64,000 nucleotides of DNA from Xanthobacteraceae bacterium (GCA_019746355.1 JAIESC010000013.1:124001-188000); one strand, 5' to 3'; positions 1 to 9,400 are shown, numbered from the stretch's first letter. Notes: generated by a model not told the origin, from the sequence alone. Numbers and translations are program-made.

Positions 1-2
1 TT

Positions 3-107
3 TCGCCGGTCGACTTCCGCAGCTATGTAGCGGCCGAGATCCAGCGCTGGAAACGCGTGATCGAGGCCGCCCGCATCCGCGTCGAGTCGCGGCCACGCCG
101 TGGCTGA
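3..107 (+). CDS. Bug-family tripartite tricarboxylate transporter binding protein, C-terminal fragment cut by window edge
   Basis: The last 34 codons of a gene that begins outside the window. The readable end, SPVDFRSYVAAEIQRWKRVI and onward, matches the usual C-terminus of periplasmic Bug (TctC-like) solute-binding proteins, where a Phe, an acidic residue and a conserved Trp precede a short basic tail. The same pattern ends the intact Bug proteins at 30.8, 39.6 and 58.0 kb. The stop TGA is followed after 22 bases by the convergent otsA. Substrate unknown. The identification rests on a short stretch, so it is moderate. Confidence 0.6.
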   Translation, partial: SPVDFRSYVAAEIQRWKRVIEAARIRVESRPRRG

Positions 108-129
108 TGGAGGGCTGCGCGCGGTTCGA

Positions 130-1569
130 TTATCGCGCCGACAGGTTGGTTCGCTTGCTTGTTGCGGCGCGCAGCGGGTATTGAGCGGTCATATTGTTCC
201 GCGTTTGCGCCAACGCGTCCATGAAGTCCGCAAACCAGACATGGATGGAGGATTGCCGCAATGCCTTCATCATCGCTGACCACCGTTCGATTCGTTCCGG
301 CTGCGGCATGGCAATGGCCGCGGCGAGCTTCTGTGCCATCCCGTCGATGTCGTGCGGATTGACCAGGACGGCGGCGTCCAGCTCGCGTGCGGCGCCGGCA
401 AATTCCGACAGCACCAGCACGCCGGGATTGTCCGGGTTCTGCGCCGCGACATATTCCTTTGCCACCAGATTCATGCCGTCATGGAACGGCGTAACGAGGC
501 CGACCGCGGCCGTGCGGTAGAATCCCGCGAGCGTCGACTGGCTGAATCCCTTGTTGAGATAGCGGATCGGCGTCCAGTCCACCTCGCCGTGCCGGCCGTT
601 GATCCGGCCGGCCTGAAAGGCGAGCTTGTCCTGCAATTCGCTGTAGCTTTCGATGGCCGAGCGGGAGGGCACGGCAATCTGCAGAAACTGCACGTTGCGT
701 TTGAGCTTCGGATGCTCGGCGAGCATCCGGTCGAACGTCTTGAAGCGGTTGATCAGGCCCTTGGAATAGTCGACGCGGTCGACGCCGATCACCAGCTTGC
801 GACTCTGCAGGCTTTCCCGGAGCCGCTGCACCTCGGCATCGCTTGAGGCCTGGCCGGCAAACGCGGCGAACTCATCGGCATCGATGCCGATCGGGAAGGT
901 CGCAATCCTGCAGCGCCCGTATTTGGTGTCGAACGCGCCATCGATACAGCTCAGATCGAATTCGGCTTCCACATAAGCGATGAAGTTGTTGGAGTCTTCC
1001 TGGGTCTGGAAGCCGATCAGATCGTAAGCCAGCATGGCGTCGACGATCTCGCGATGCTGCGGCAAGGCGGCAATGGTCGCCCGCTCGGGCCAGGGCGTGT
1101 GCAGAAAGAAGCCGATCGGCTGGCGGATGTGCAGCTTTCTCAGCTCTTCGCCAAGGCACAGGAAGTGGTAGTCCTGCACCCAGAAGCGCGCGTCCGGCTT
1201 TTCGAAGCGCAGCAGCGCGCGCGCCATATAGCGGTTGACCTCGCGATAGGAAGCGTAGTGCTGCTTGCCGCATTGCAGCAGATCGGTGCGGGAGTGCAGC
1301 GCCGGCCACAGCGCCGAGTTTGAATAGCCTTCGTAGAAATTGGCGTAATGCGTCTCCGGCAGGTCGACGGTCGCAAGCGCGCCGCAGCCCAGCGCCTCGA
1401 TCGACGCGAGCGCGCCGCGATCCTGCGGTTTCTGGAACTTGCCGCTGGAACCAACCCACACCGCGCCAAAACTTTTGACAGCGGGCAGCAGGGCGGAGGC
1501 AAGCCCGCCCATGATCGGCTCGCCAGTCGATACACGGGCGACCCTGTTCGATACCACGATAACTGTCAT
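130..1569 (-). CDS. otsA: Trehalose-6-phosphate synthase
   Basis: GT20 glycosyltransferase that makes trehalose 6-phosphate from UDP-glucose and glucose 6-phosphate in the cytoplasm. The 479 residues match the usual OtsA length. Visible landmarks are the N-terminal VVSNRV strand, a GGLASALLP donor loop, [10 protein letters not shown] in the second Rossmann half and [15 protein letters not shown], the nucleotide-sugar binding stretch. The gene stands alone and converges on the Bug fragment; malQ is divergent. An EcfG-like promoter (GGAAC-N16-TGTT) lies just upstream on the same strand. Its partner phosphatase otsB is 6.5 kb away in another operon. The family assignment is secure. Confidence 0.96.
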   Translation of the reverse strand: MTVIVVSNRVARVSTGEPIMGGLASALLPAVKSFGAVWVGSSGKFQKPQDRGALASIEALGCGALATVDLPETHYANFYEGYSNSALWPALHSRTDLLQCGKQHYASYREVNRYMARALLRFEKPDARFWVQDYHFLCLGEELRKLHIRQPIGFFLHTPWPERATIAALPQHREIVDAMLAYDLIGFQTQEDSNNFIAYVEAEFDLSCIDGAFDTKYGRCRIATFPIGIDADEFAAFAGQASSDAEVQRLRESLQSRKLVIGVDRVDYSKGLINRFKTFDRMLAEHPKLKRNVQFLQIAVPSRSAIESYSELQDKLAFQAGRINGRHGEVDWTPIRYLNKGFSQSTLAGFYRTAAVGLVTPFHDGMNLVAKEYVAAQNPDNPGVLVLSEFAGAARELDAAVLVNPHDIDGMAQKLAAAIAMPQPERIERWSAMMKALRQSSIHVWFADFMDALAQTRNNMTAQYPLRAATSKRTNLSAR

Positions 1570-1592
1570 GATTGCTCCACCGTCCCGACAAC

Positions 1593-1617
1593 AACATTGT
1601 TCCGCCCTGAATGTTCC
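1593..1617 (-). promoter_or_regulatory. Candidate EcfG general-stress promoter of otsA
   Basis: On the minus strand GGAAC (1617-1613) is followed by 16 bases and TGTT (1596-1593), one base off the alphaproteobacterial EcfG consensus GGAAC-N16/17-CGTT. It ends about 25 bases before the otsA start codon. The element is seen in sequence; the sigma factor assignment is inference. Confidence 0.5.
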
Positions 1618-1722
1618 GCATGCGCGGCGTTCATCTGAGATTCAGGAAAGCGGCGCGGCGGCGGTGGCGTTGGAACCCGGGAACCGTCACAGTCTTGATA
1701 GGCGGTAATCGGAGAGGCGGCG

Positions 1723-3468
1723 ATGACCGATGCGAGCGAAGCTGCCCGGTGGGGTGTCGAGCCGGGCTATCACGATATGTTGGGTGGCTGGCACACGCCG
1801 ACACCGCTGGCGCTGCAGGAGCTCACCGCGGTGCTTCGCGCCGGCCGGAGCGAGCCTGTGGCCATGCCGTCCGGAAAGCCGGCCGTGGCCTGGCAATGCG
1901 GCGACAGGCGGATGTGGGGCCTGTCAGTGCCGCTTTATGCGCTGCGCTCGGCGCAGAACTGGGGGCACGGCGATTTCGGCGACCTGGCGCGGCTCATCGA
2001 AACGGTGAGCGCGCTCGGCTGCGGTGCCGTCGGGCTCAATCCGTTGCACGCGTTGTTTCCCGACCGCCCCGAAGATGCGAGTCCTTATTCTCCGAACAGC
2101 CGGCTGTTTCTCAATCCGCTCTACATCGACCTCGACGCCGTCGACGAGTTTCCCGGCCTTGCGGCACTAGGCCTCGAAGCGGACGTCGCGGCGCTGCGCG
2201 CGACGGACATCGTGGCTTATAAGCGGGTGGCGGAGGCGAAACTGGCCGCGCTGCGCGCGTGCCATGCACGGTTTGGCAACGCGCCAGACGCGCGGCAGCG
2301 GGACTTCGACGCGTTCCGGCGCGGGCAGGGCGGCGACCTCGTGCGGTTTGCCGCGTTCGAGGTCTTGCGCCAGCGGTTCGCCGGCAGACCTTGGCGGGAA
2401 TGGCCGGAGCCGTGGCGAAGTCCCGACGATGCGCGGCTTGGCCGGTTCTGCGCCGAGCACGCCGACGCCGCAGGTTTTCAAATGTATGTCCAATGGCTCG
2501 CCGACAGCCAGCTTCAGGCCTGCCAGCAACTGGCGCGACGCCGCGGCATGCCGATCGGCCTCGGCGTCGATCTCGCGGTCGGCGCGGATCCGGCGGGCGC
2601 CGACGCCTGGGCGGGGCAGGGCGACATGCTGATCGGCGTCTCGGTCGGCGCACCGCCGGATCAGTTCAATCCCGCCGGTCAGGACTGGGGTTTGACCTCA
2701 TTCAATCCGCACGCGCTTGCCGCTTCAGACTTCGAACCCCTGCGCCGCCTGCTGCGGGCGACGATGCGTCACGCGGGCTCACTCCGCATCGACCATGTTC
2801 TCGGGCTGATGCGGCTTTATCTCATCCCGCGCAGTGGCGGCGCGGCGGAGGGTGCCTATGTCCGCTTCCCGCTCGAGGGGATGTTGACGGCCGTCGCCGA
2901 GGAAAGCGCAAAGGCACGCTGCGTCGTCATCGGCGAAGACCTCGGGACCGTGCCGGACGGGCTCCGCGAGGCGCTGGCGCGCCGCGGGTTGTGGCGATAC
3001 TTGGTCTTGCTGTTCGAGCGGGAGCGCGACGGCGCGTTCCGCGCGCCGGATCGCTATCCGGCGAATGCGCTTGTGACCTTCACCACCCATGATCTTCCGA
3101 CGTTCGGCGGGTGGATGTCGGGGAAGGACATGATCCTGAAGCGATCCGTCGGCGTCGATCCCGGGGAAAGCGACGAGGCCCGGGCGCAGTCACACGCGGC
3201 GCTGCGTGCGGCGTTGGCGGCGCATGGGCCCGGCAACGATTTTCCGGCGGTCGCGCATTATCTGGCACGCACGCCTGCGCGGCTGGTGATGGTGGCGCTG
3301 GAGGACGTTCTCGGCATTGTCGATCAAATCAACATCCCGGGCACGTTCGACCAATATCCCAATTGGCGCAACCGCATGCCGCTCTCGCTCGAGGCGCTGA
3401 AGGCGAACCGGACGCTCAATCTCGTCGCGGAAATCTTTTCTCAGGCCGGGCGCGCTTCCAGCACCTGA
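1723..3468 (+). CDS. malQ: 4-alpha-glucanotransferase (amylomaltase)
   Basis: GH77 enzyme that transfers glucan segments between maltodextrins, part of glycogen and maltose turnover. The 581 residues include GLSVPLYALRS, the nucleophile region RIDHVLGLM (Asp near residue 357), the acid/base region IGEDLGTVP (Glu near 405), THDLPT (Asp near 457) and NIPGTFDQYPNWRNRMPL near the end. It is shorter than the E. coli type (about 690) but has all three catalytic acids. The ATG has GGAGAGG upstream at good spacing. Its last 28 bases overlap the 3' end of the convergent sugar kinase gene. Confidence 0.94.
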   Translation: MTDASEAARWGVEPGYHDMLGGWHTPTPLALQELTAVLRAGRSEPVAMPSGKPAVAWQCGDRRMWGLSVPLYALRSAQNWGHGDFGDLARLIETVSALGCGAVGLNPLHALFPDRPEDASPYSPNSRLFLNPLYIDLDAVDEFPGLAALGLEADVAALRATDIVAYKRVAEAKLAALRACHARFGNAPDARQRDFDAFRRGQGGDLVRFAAFEVLRQRFAGRPWREWPEPWRSPDDARLGRFCAEHADAAGFQMYVQWLADSQLQACQQLARRRGMPIGLGVDLAVGADPAGADAWAGQGDMLIGVSVGAPPDQFNPAGQDWGLTSFNPHALAASDFEPLRRLLRATMRHAGSLRIDHVLGLMRLYLIPRSGGAAEGAYVRFPLEGMLTAVAEESAKARCVVIGEDLGTVPDGLREALARRGLWRYLVLLFERERDGAFRAPDRYPANALVTFTTHDLPTFGGWMSGKDMILKRSVGVDPGESDEARAQSHAALRAALAAHGPGNDFPAVAHYLARTPARLVMVALEDVLGIVDQINIPGTFDQYPNWRNRMPLSLEALKANRTLNLVAEIFSQAGRASST

Positions 3469-4361
3469 TCGCCGAACTCGCTCGTGACCCAATCGATATC
3501 AGCAAGCGTCGGCAGTCCGGCCTCGTTGCCGAGCTTCTGGATCTTGAAAGCCGAGGCTGCTGCGGCAAACCGGAAGTGGTCCGACCAGCTCCGTTTCCGG
3601 TGCGTCAGGTAGGACCACATGTAGGCGCCGTGGAAGACGTCGCCGGCCCCGCTGGTGTCGATCACGTGGCCGGGCGGCACGTTGAGCGCCGGCGTGGTGC
3701 GGGGCGGGCTGTCCTTCTCGTACCACAACAGCCCATGCTCGCCGAGCGTCACGCCGCCGACCTTGCAGCCGTGGCTGCGCAGATGGGCCAGCATCCTCTG
3801 CGCGGTCATGTCCATCTGCTCGCAGAAGCGCTCGGAGACGATGGCGACGTCGATGTAGTTCAAGACCTGCTGGGTGTTGCTCCTGACGCCGCCTCCGTCC
3901 AACGACGTGAGGATGCCGGCCTCGCGGCAGGCCTTTGCATAGTAGAGGGCTGCGTCGGACTGATGCCCGTCGATATGCAGCGCCTGGAATTGGTTGACAT
4001 CAAGCTTTGGAAACGGTTCGCGATAGTCATCGTCGCGGCAGCGCACGATGGCCCGTTTGCCATGATTGGGCATGACGAACGACAGCGACGAGGTCTTCAC
4101 CAACCGCGAATGGATCGTCAACGAATAGTGTTCGGCCATTTCCATGAACATGCGGCCGAGCCAATCATCCGCATGGGTGGTGATCAGGTCCACCTCGGCG
4201 GAAAGCTTGGCGCAGCAGAATGCTGCGGTTACGGCGTTGCCGCCGAAAGAAACGGCATAGTCCTGGGCGACGTATTTTTCGTCGCCGGTCGGGATGTGAT
4301 CGGTCAGGAACGTCACATCGATATAGCTGTGGCCGATGAACAGGGCGCGCGGTCTGGTCAT
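3441..4361 (-). CDS. PfkB/ribokinase-family carbohydrate kinase
   Basis: Cytoplasmic sugar or nucleoside kinase of 306 residues. The N-terminal FIGHSYIDVTF strand, the SFGGNAVTAA glycine motif and the C-terminal DTSGAGDVFHGAY motif (catalytic Asp and anion hole) are typical of PfkB signatures 1 and 2. It is the last gene of the minus-strand set otsB - ROK - glgP - kinase, starting 9 bases after glgP ends, so it is probably co-transcribed and acts on a sugar released by glucan breakdown. The exact substrate cannot be told from the sequence. The gene end overlaps malQ by 28 bases tail to tail. Confidence 0.85.
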   Translation of the reverse strand: MTRPRALFIGHSYIDVTFLTDHIPTGDEKYVAQDYAVSFGGNAVTAAFCCAKLSAEVDLITTHADDWLGRMFMEMAEHYSLTIHSRLVKTSSLSFVMPNHGKRAIVRCRDDDYREPFPKLDVNQFQALHIDGHQSDAALYYAKACREAGILTSLDGGGVRSNTQQVLNYIDVAIVSERFCEQMDMTAQRMLAHLRSHGCKVGGVTLGEHGLLWYEKDSPPRTTPALNVPPGHVIDTSGAGDVFHGAYMWSYLTHRKRSWSDHFRFAAAASAFKIQKLGNEAGLPTLADIDWVTSEFGDQVLEARPA

Positions 4362-4370
4362 GATGCACTG

Positions 4371-6821
4371 TCACGAGGTTGTCGGCATCCGCCAGATATC
4401 GGCGGCGTATTCGCTGATGGCACGGTCGGATGAGAACCAGCCCATGCGGGCGGTGTTCTCGATGCTCGATTTCCACCATGCGGCGGAGTCTTGCCACATC
4501 GCATCGACGCGGCGCTGCGCTGTCCAGTAGGCATCGAAATCGGCCGCGACCATGAACGGATCGTAGTCGCGCAGCGAGGCCACGATCGGCGCATAGCGCA
4601 CGGGATCGTCGTGCGACAGCTCGCCGCTTTCGAGGCTGTCGATCACGGCGGCGAGTCTCGGGCCGATGACGTCCCGGCCGCGCAACTCCGCCTTTCGGCG
4701 AGCCTCGACCTCGTCGGCGCTCAGACCGAAAATCACCACGTTGTCGCTTCCGACATGATCGCGGATTTCGACGTTGGCGCCGTCAAGCGTTCCGATCGTG
4801 ATCGCGCCGTTGAGCGCGAGCTTCATGTTTCCGGTGCCGGACGCCTCCATGCCGGCGGTCGAAATCTGCTCGGAAAGGTCCGCGGCGCTGACGATCCGTT
4901 CGGCGAGCGACACGCCGTAATTCGGCGCAAAGACGATCTTCAGGCGGTTGCCGACGACAGGGTCGTGGTTCACGAACCCCGCCACGTCATGGATGAGCTT
5001 GATGATGAGTTTCGCGCGCTGGTAGCTGCCGGCGGCCTTGCCGCCGAAGATCTTGACCCGGTGCGGCCACGGCGCATCGGGCCGCTCCCGGATGGCCTGC
5101 CATAGCGCAACGGCTTCGAGAATGTTGAGAAGCTGGCGCTTGTATTCGTGAATGCGCTTGATCTGGACGTCGAACAACGCGGCCGGCTCGACGGCAATGC
5201 CCGTCAGATCGCGGAGCGTACCGGCCAATCGCTCCTTGTTCCGCGCGCGCACCGCGGCGTAGCGGGCGACGAATGCCGGATCGGTGGCTTTTTCGGCGAT
5301 CCGGCAGAGGTGCCGGGCGTCGTCGACGCTGCGTTCGCCGAACTCGTCGCGCAGGAGCGCGACGAGCCCTTCATTGGCTTCCAGCAACCAGCGGCGGAAC
5401 GTAATGCCGTTGGTCTTGTTGACGATCCGTGTGGCAGAGGCCTTCGCAAGGTCCCCGAATACCGTGCGGCGCAACAGCTCCGTGTGCAGCGCCGAGACGC
5501 CATTGACGCAGTGGGAGCCGACGAAGGCGAGATGTCCCATGCGGACGCGCCGAATGTCATCCTCGTCGATCAGCGAGATGCGCGAGATGAAGTCCGGATC
5601 GTCGAAACCGCGCTCGCGAGCAGATTGCAGATGGAGCCAGTTGATCAAGTAGATGATCTGCAGATGCCGGGGCAGCAACTGGCCGAACAGGGAAACCGGC
5701 CAGCTTTCGATCGCCTCGGGGAGCAGCGTGTGATTGGTGTAGCTCAGCGTCGAGCGCGTGATGGTCCAGGCTTTTTTCCAGGAATAGTCATGCTCGTCGA
5801 TCAGAATCCGCATGAGTTCGGCGACGGCAATCGCCGGATGCGTATCGTTGAGCTGGATCGCCGCATAGCTCGGCAAAGAGTCGAGTGTGTCGTGCTCGGA
5901 CAGATGACGCTGGATCAGGTCCTGCAACGAGGCTGACGTGAAGAAATACTCCTGTCGCAGCCTCAGCTCCTGGCCCTCCGGCGTGCTGTCATTCGGATAA
6001 AGGACTCCGGAAATGGCCTCGGCGCGAATGCGCGGACCCGCGACATTGCGGGAGTAGCCGCTGAACTGGCTTGGGTGCGTCTGGCGGGCGCACCACAGCC
6101 GCAACGTGTTGGCATGGCGGCCGTGCCATCCGGCGATCGCCATGTCGTAGGCCGTGGCGAGCACGGTCTCGGCCGGATGCCAGATGGCCGGCGCGGTGTC
6201 TTGGTCGCCGCCGGAGTACTCGACCGTGCCGCCGAAATGGACCGGAAACGTGTGATCGGGCCGCGGGAATTCCCAGACGTTTCCATGGGCCAGCCACGGG
6301 TCGGGATATTCCTCCTGCCAGCCGTGATGAAAGCGCTGCTCGAACAGGCCTTGCTCGTAGCGAATGCCGTAGCCGAAGGCGGGAAGGCCCAGGGCCGACA
6401 TGCCGTCCAGGTAGCAAGCGGCGAGCCGCCCGAGGCCGCCGTTACCGAGGCCGGGATCGGGCTCGCAGCCGCGCAGGTTGTCGAGGTCGACGCCGAACGA
6501 TGCCAGAGCTTCGCGGGCCTGCCGAAGCAGCCCGAGGTTGACCAGGGCGTCGAACAGCTGCTTTCCAAGCAGGAACTCGATCGAAAAATAATACACCCGC
6601 TTTTTCCGCTGCTGCGTGGCCTGTTGCGACGAGCGCATCCAGACGTCGACAACGCGATCGCGCACCGCAAGCGCGGTAGCGGTGTACCAGTCTTGCTTCG
6701 ATGCGACTTCGGGGTCCGTGCCGAGCGCGTAGGTGAGCTTGTTGGCAATGGCATTCCGAAGCGCCTGCACGTCGCCTGCAAAGGCTGGCTGCCGGATGTT
6801 GAGCGATGCGCGAGATTCCAT
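4371..6821 (-). CDS. glgP: Glycogen/alpha-glucan phosphorylase
   Basis: GT35 enzyme that releases glucose 1-phosphate from alpha-1,4-glucan ends using pyridoxal phosphate. The PLP-lysine motif EASGTGNMKLALNG is present (Lys near residue 667), followed by GTLDGANVEI, and the N-terminal part has GNGGLGRLAACYLDG. I chose the ATG at 6821 because AAAGGAACGC precedes it and it avoids a 50-base overlap with the ROK gene; this gives 816 residues, the family norm. A further in-frame start at 6902 is unlikely. It lies between the permuted ROK gene and the sugar kinase in one operon. Confidence 0.96.
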   Translation of the reverse strand: MESRASLNIRQPAFAGDVQALRNAIANKLTYALGTDPEVASKQDWYTATALAVRDRVVDVWMRSSQQATQQRKKRVYYFSIEFLLGKQLFDALVNLGLLRQAREALASFGVDLDNLRGCEPDPGLGNGGLGRLAACYLDGMSALGLPAFGYGIRYEQGLFEQRFHHGWQEEYPDPWLAHGNVWEFPRPDHTFPVHFGGTVEYSGGDQDTAPAIWHPAETVLATAYDMAIAGWHGRHANTLRLWCARQTHPSQFSGYSRNVAGPRIRAEAISGVLYPNDSTPEGQELRLRQEYFFTSASLQDLIQRHLSEHDTLDSLPSYAAIQLNDTHPAIAVAELMRILIDEHDYSWKKAWTITRSTLSYTNHTLLPEAIESWPVSLFGQLLPRHLQIIYLINWLHLQSARERGFDDPDFISRISLIDEDDIRRVRMGHLAFVGSHCVNGVSALHTELLRRTVFGDLAKASATRIVNKTNGITFRRWLLEANEGLVALLRDEFGERSVDDARHLCRIAEKATDPAFVARYAAVRARNKERLAGTLRDLTGIAVEPAALFDVQIKRIHEYKRQLLNILEAVALWQAIRERPDAPWPHRVKIFGGKAAGSYQRAKLIIKLIHDVAGFVNHDPVVGNRLKIVFAPNYGVSLAERIVSAADLSEQISTAGMEASGTGNMKLALNGAITIGTLDGANVEIRDHVGSDNVVIFGLSADEVEARRKAELRGRDVIGPRLAAVIDSLESGELSHDDPVRYAPIVASLRDYDPFMVAADFDAYWTAQRRVDAMWQDSAAWWKSSIENTARMGWFSSDRAISEYAADIWRMPTTS

Positions 6822-6849
6822 GCGTTCCTTTCCAAAGACGTCCGCGGGC

Positions 6850-7926
6850 TCACTTGTCGAACTGCCGATTGGTGAAACGGGCGTTTCCCAGGCCCGTACC
6901 AATCGTCAGGACGCCCCAGTGTTTGATGTCGGTCATGAACGGCACCTCGCTCAGGCCCTGGATCACCGCGTCGTTGTGGATGAGAATTGCCGTCTCGTCG
7001 TCACCGATCCGGGGAATGGCTTCGCGAATCTCGTGTGGCAGGTTGAAGTCCTCCCCCGCCCAGTTTCCCGGCAGGTTCTGCGCCCCGCGGTCGATTGAGC
7101 CGTCCTCCTCGATCAGGCCGGGACAGCCGATGCCGATGAACGGAGCGAGGCGGAGTTTCTCCTTGTTCGCGGCACGAATGAGGCGCTCGAGCATTCCGAT
7201 CAGCTCCTTCACGGCCTTGTCGCGCTTGAGCTTCTCGTCGGCGTGACGCCAGAGTTCCGATTTCCAGACCTTGGTCTTCTCCAATTCGGGCGATTTCTTG
7301 AGATTGAGCTCGACCACGCCCGCCCGCATGTTGGTGCCGCCGATGTCGACCGCGAGGATTGCGTCGTGCCCCTTGAACAACCAGGCCGGCGCCAGGTGAC
7401 CTGCCCCGATCAGGCCTGCGTCGTCGGGATGATGGCGGATCGGCTGAACTTCGATGTCGATCTTGGCGGTTTTCAGCAGCACCGACACGCGGCCGATCAC
7501 GAGCTCGCCGACCCGGCTGTCGCGCAGGCCGCCGCCGACCACGATCCGCTCGGTGTCCCGCCAGGCCTTGGTCTTCAGATACCGCCGGATCACCGCCGAA
7601 AGTTCCTGCGAGAACTCCTCGATCGCGGCATGCACCACGCCCGCCGCCTCCGGATCGCCCTTGGCCAGCAACGCGTCGATCCGGTCTTTGGTCAGCTCGT
7701 GGGTGTCGCCGCGGCCGATCGGATCGTCGCCGTTCCGGCGCAGGTTCTTGCGCAGCACGTCGAGAATTTCGCGGAACGCCCGCTTGTTGGCGCGGTCGCC
7801 GACAAAGCCGTCTTCGTCGCGCAGCTCGATATTGTAAGAGTCGACCAGGACTGAAGGCAGTCGTGACGCGCCATGCGCCGCGATCGCCGGACCCTCCTGG
7901 GTCTTTTCCTTGACCTTCGCCGCCAT
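6850..7926 (-). CDS. ROK-family kinase-like protein with circularly permuted domain order
   Basis: A 358-residue protein with ROK (glucokinase-type) motifs in an unusual order. The phosphate-1 motif AVDIGGTNMRAG sits at residues 192-203, GIGCPGLIEEDGSID at 265-279, HNDA at 317-320 and TIGTGLG at 341-347, only 11 residues before the stop. The segment that normally closes a ROK protein, ERIVVGGGLRDSRVGEL then DDAGLIGAGHLA, lies in front at 126-178. The Cys-rich zinc motif of ROK kinases is absent. The ATG at 7926 was chosen for its GGGAG ribosome site and because earlier residues are low complexity. Position after otsB and before glgP suggests a role in glucose phosphorylation, but activity is uncertain. 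Confidence 0.8.
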   Translation of the reverse strand: MAAKVKEKTQEGPAIAAHGASRLPSVLVDSYNIELRDEDGFVGDRANKRAFREILDVLRKNLRRNGDDPIGRGDTHELTKDRIDALLAKGDPEAAGVVHAAIEEFSQELSAVIRRYLKTKAWRDTERIVVGGGLRDSRVGELVIGRVSVLLKTAKIDIEVQPIRHHPDDAGLIGAGHLAPAWLFKGHDAILAVDIGGTNMRAGVVELNLKKSPELEKTKVWKSELWRHADEKLKRDKAVKELIGMLERLIRAANKEKLRLAPFIGIGCPGLIEEDGSIDRGAQNLPGNWAGEDFNLPHEIREAIPRIGDDETAILIHNDAVIQGLSEVPFMTDIKHWGVLTIGTGLGNARFTNRQFDK

Positions 7927-8036
7927 TCGCAAGCTCCCTTGTGTCCCCCTGTAGCCCGGTGGCGGCCTATCGCGATGTCCGTGCCTTGCGTGTTCGGCTG
8001 GCTCCGCGCTTTGTTGCCTGGCGCTTCCGGGCCACG

Positions 8037-8804
8037 TCATGCCTCGCTGAGGAGCTCGAGCGCTTCGGCTGCGCGCGAAAGCCACGCCCGCACCGCTGCC
8101 GGATCGTCGAAACAGCCGTCGGTGCCGGCGATGGTGCGCCCGACCGAAAAGCAGCGGCCGTGGTAGTCGGGAATGATTGGAAAGACGGTTTCGTCGGTGA
8201 CGTCGTCGCCGATGAAGATCGGCTGCCGGCCGGCGAACGCCGGCTCGTGCATCATGGCGTGGACGCCGCTCGCCTTGCTCAGCCCGGCGGGCTTGATCTC
8301 GACGACGAACTTTCCGTGCATCACCTCCACGGCGTCGGGAGGAAGCAGTTCGCGAATTCGGTCCACGGCCTCGATCACGGCCGGACCTTTCTCCGGCGCA
8401 AGGCGATAGTGCAGGGCGAGTGCATAGCCCTTGTCCTCGATCAGCACGCCGCGGCCGAGTTTCGAGATCAACGCGAATTCGCGTTTGATCGTTTTCGGCA
8501 GCGGTGGCGGGGTGGCACCGTCGTTGGATGCGATGTCGGGGCGGAACTCGGCGCCGTGGCCGCCGACCGCGGGGAGCAGCAGCGGCGAAAAGATCAGGTC
8601 GATGTCGGCGATGGAGCGGCCGCTGACGAAGGCCACCGCGCCGTCGAGGCCGGTGTAGAGCAGTTTCAGCGTCTCGAGCAGCTCGGGATCGACCCAGACC
8701 TCGCGCGGAGTTGGCGCGAAATCGAGCAGCGTCCCGTCGATATCGAGAAGAAGCGCGGTGGATTTTCTGGAAAACGGGAGGATCTCGTCAGGATCGATAT
8801 TCAT
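8037..8804 (-). CDS. otsB: Trehalose-6-phosphate phosphatase
   Basis: HAD-superfamily phosphatase that converts trehalose 6-phosphate to trehalose, completing the OtsAB route. The catalytic motif LLLDIDGTLLDFAP has Asp21 and Asp23; FVSGR (motif II), a Lys-containing middle part and IFIGDDVTDE (motif IV) follow. The 255-residue length is normal. The ATG at 8804 is preferred because it lies about 15 residues before the DxD motif; its ribosome site is weak, and an in-frame start at 8864 would be almost leaderless with respect to the EcfG promoter at 8873-8897. First gene of the otsB - ROK - glgP - kinase operon. Confidence 0.93.
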   Translation of the reverse strand: MNIDPDEILPFSRKSTALLLDIDGTLLDFAPTPREVWVDPELLETLKLLYTGLDGAVAFVSGRSIADIDLIFSPLLLPAVGGHGAEFRPDIASNDGATPPPLPKTIKREFALISKLGRGVLIEDKGYALALHYRLAPEKGPAVIEAVDRIRELLPPDAVEVMHGKFVVEIKPAGLSKASGVHAMMHEPAFAGRQPIFIGDDVTDETVFPIIPDYHGRCFSVGRTIAGTDGCFDDPAAVRAWLSRAAEALELLSEA

Positions 8805-8872
8805 CGGAGGTATGCACCCTGATTGCGTGGGACGTATGCACCCTGTGCCCGTCACCGAACACAACGTGGGAA

Positions 8873-8897
8873 AACGTATGGATATTGAGCTGGTTCC
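8873..8897 (-). promoter_or_regulatory. EcfG-type general-stress promoter of the otsB operon
   Basis: Minus-strand GGAAC (8897-8893), 16 bases, then CGTT (8876-8873), an exact match to the EcfG consensus. It would start transcription near 8865, about 60 bases before the otsB ATG. Two 12-base copies of GTATGCACCCTG (8810-8821 and 8834-8845 on the plus strand) lie in the resulting leader. Confidence 0.72.
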
Positions 8898-8919
8898 ATC
8901 GGCGCGGGCCCGCCGATGG
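8896..8919. repeat. Perfect 9-bp palindromic hairpin
   Basis: CCATCGGCG and CGCCGATGG flank a 6-base loop. It lies between the stop of the UPF0391 gene and the otsB promoter and could stop read-through into otsB, but neither strand has a U run after it. Confidence 0.45.
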
Positions 8920-8983
8920 GCAACCCTGAGCAGTTGATGTCAGCCGGGCTCCGCCGATGCCTCGTGTCGAACCGGTCGCCGCG

Positions 8984-9169
8984 TCACGGACCGCGGGCGG
9001 CTCTGGCGCCCATCAGGCCCAATACCAGGAGCACCAGGAAAACCACAACGAAAATGTAGAACAGGATGCGAGCGACATCCGCGCTCGCAGCCGACAGATT
9101 GGTGAAGCCGAACAGCGCCGCCACCAGCGACACCAGCAGCATGATCAGTGCCCACTTCAGCAAAGACAT
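8984..9169 (-). CDS. UPF0391 (DUF1328) small membrane protein
   Basis: A 61-residue hydrophobic protein starting [20 protein letters not shown], with two membrane segments separated by a short polar stretch around residues 20-30 and a second helix rich in Val and Leu. This matches the DUF1328/YtjA family of inner-membrane proteins, often stress-induced in alphaproteobacteria; the molecular function is unknown. The start at 9169 has AAGGGAC upstream; an earlier in-frame ATG at 9202 lacks a good site. A partial EcfG-like element (GGAAC-N17-ATTT, 9226-9201) lies upstream. Confidence 0.85.
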   Translation of the reverse strand: MSLLKWALIMLLVSLVAALFGFTNLSAASADVARILFYIFVVVFLVLLVLGLMGARAARGP

Positions 9170-9200
9170 GTCTTGTCCCTTTTCAACCGCATGAATTTCC

Positions 9201-9226
9201 AAATCCGATCCGAGGGTGTTGGTTCC
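9201..9226 (-). promoter_or_regulatory. Weak EcfG-like element upstream of the UPF0391 gene
   Basis: Minus-strand GGAAC (9226-9222), 17 bases, then ATTT instead of CGTT. Only the -35 half matches well; listed because the neighbouring small genes have better copies. Confidence 0.25.
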
Positions 9227-9400
9227 CCTTCGGCTGCGGTGTCGCCCAGCCGGGCACCTTCACCGGAGCGTGGCGCAAAGCAGGATCAGGAGCCGATGCG
9301 GAAGCGCGCAGCATCGTAACCGTGCGCCCTCGCTACGACGCACGACGCGGCGGATACATCGTGAAAGCGTTGCCGCCGCGCCTCGCGTCGGTGCCGTGGC

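Noticed and set aside
1640..1722. EcfG promoter for malQ
   Set aside because: GGAAC occurs twice upstream of malQ but no CGTT-like -10 lies at 16-17 bases.
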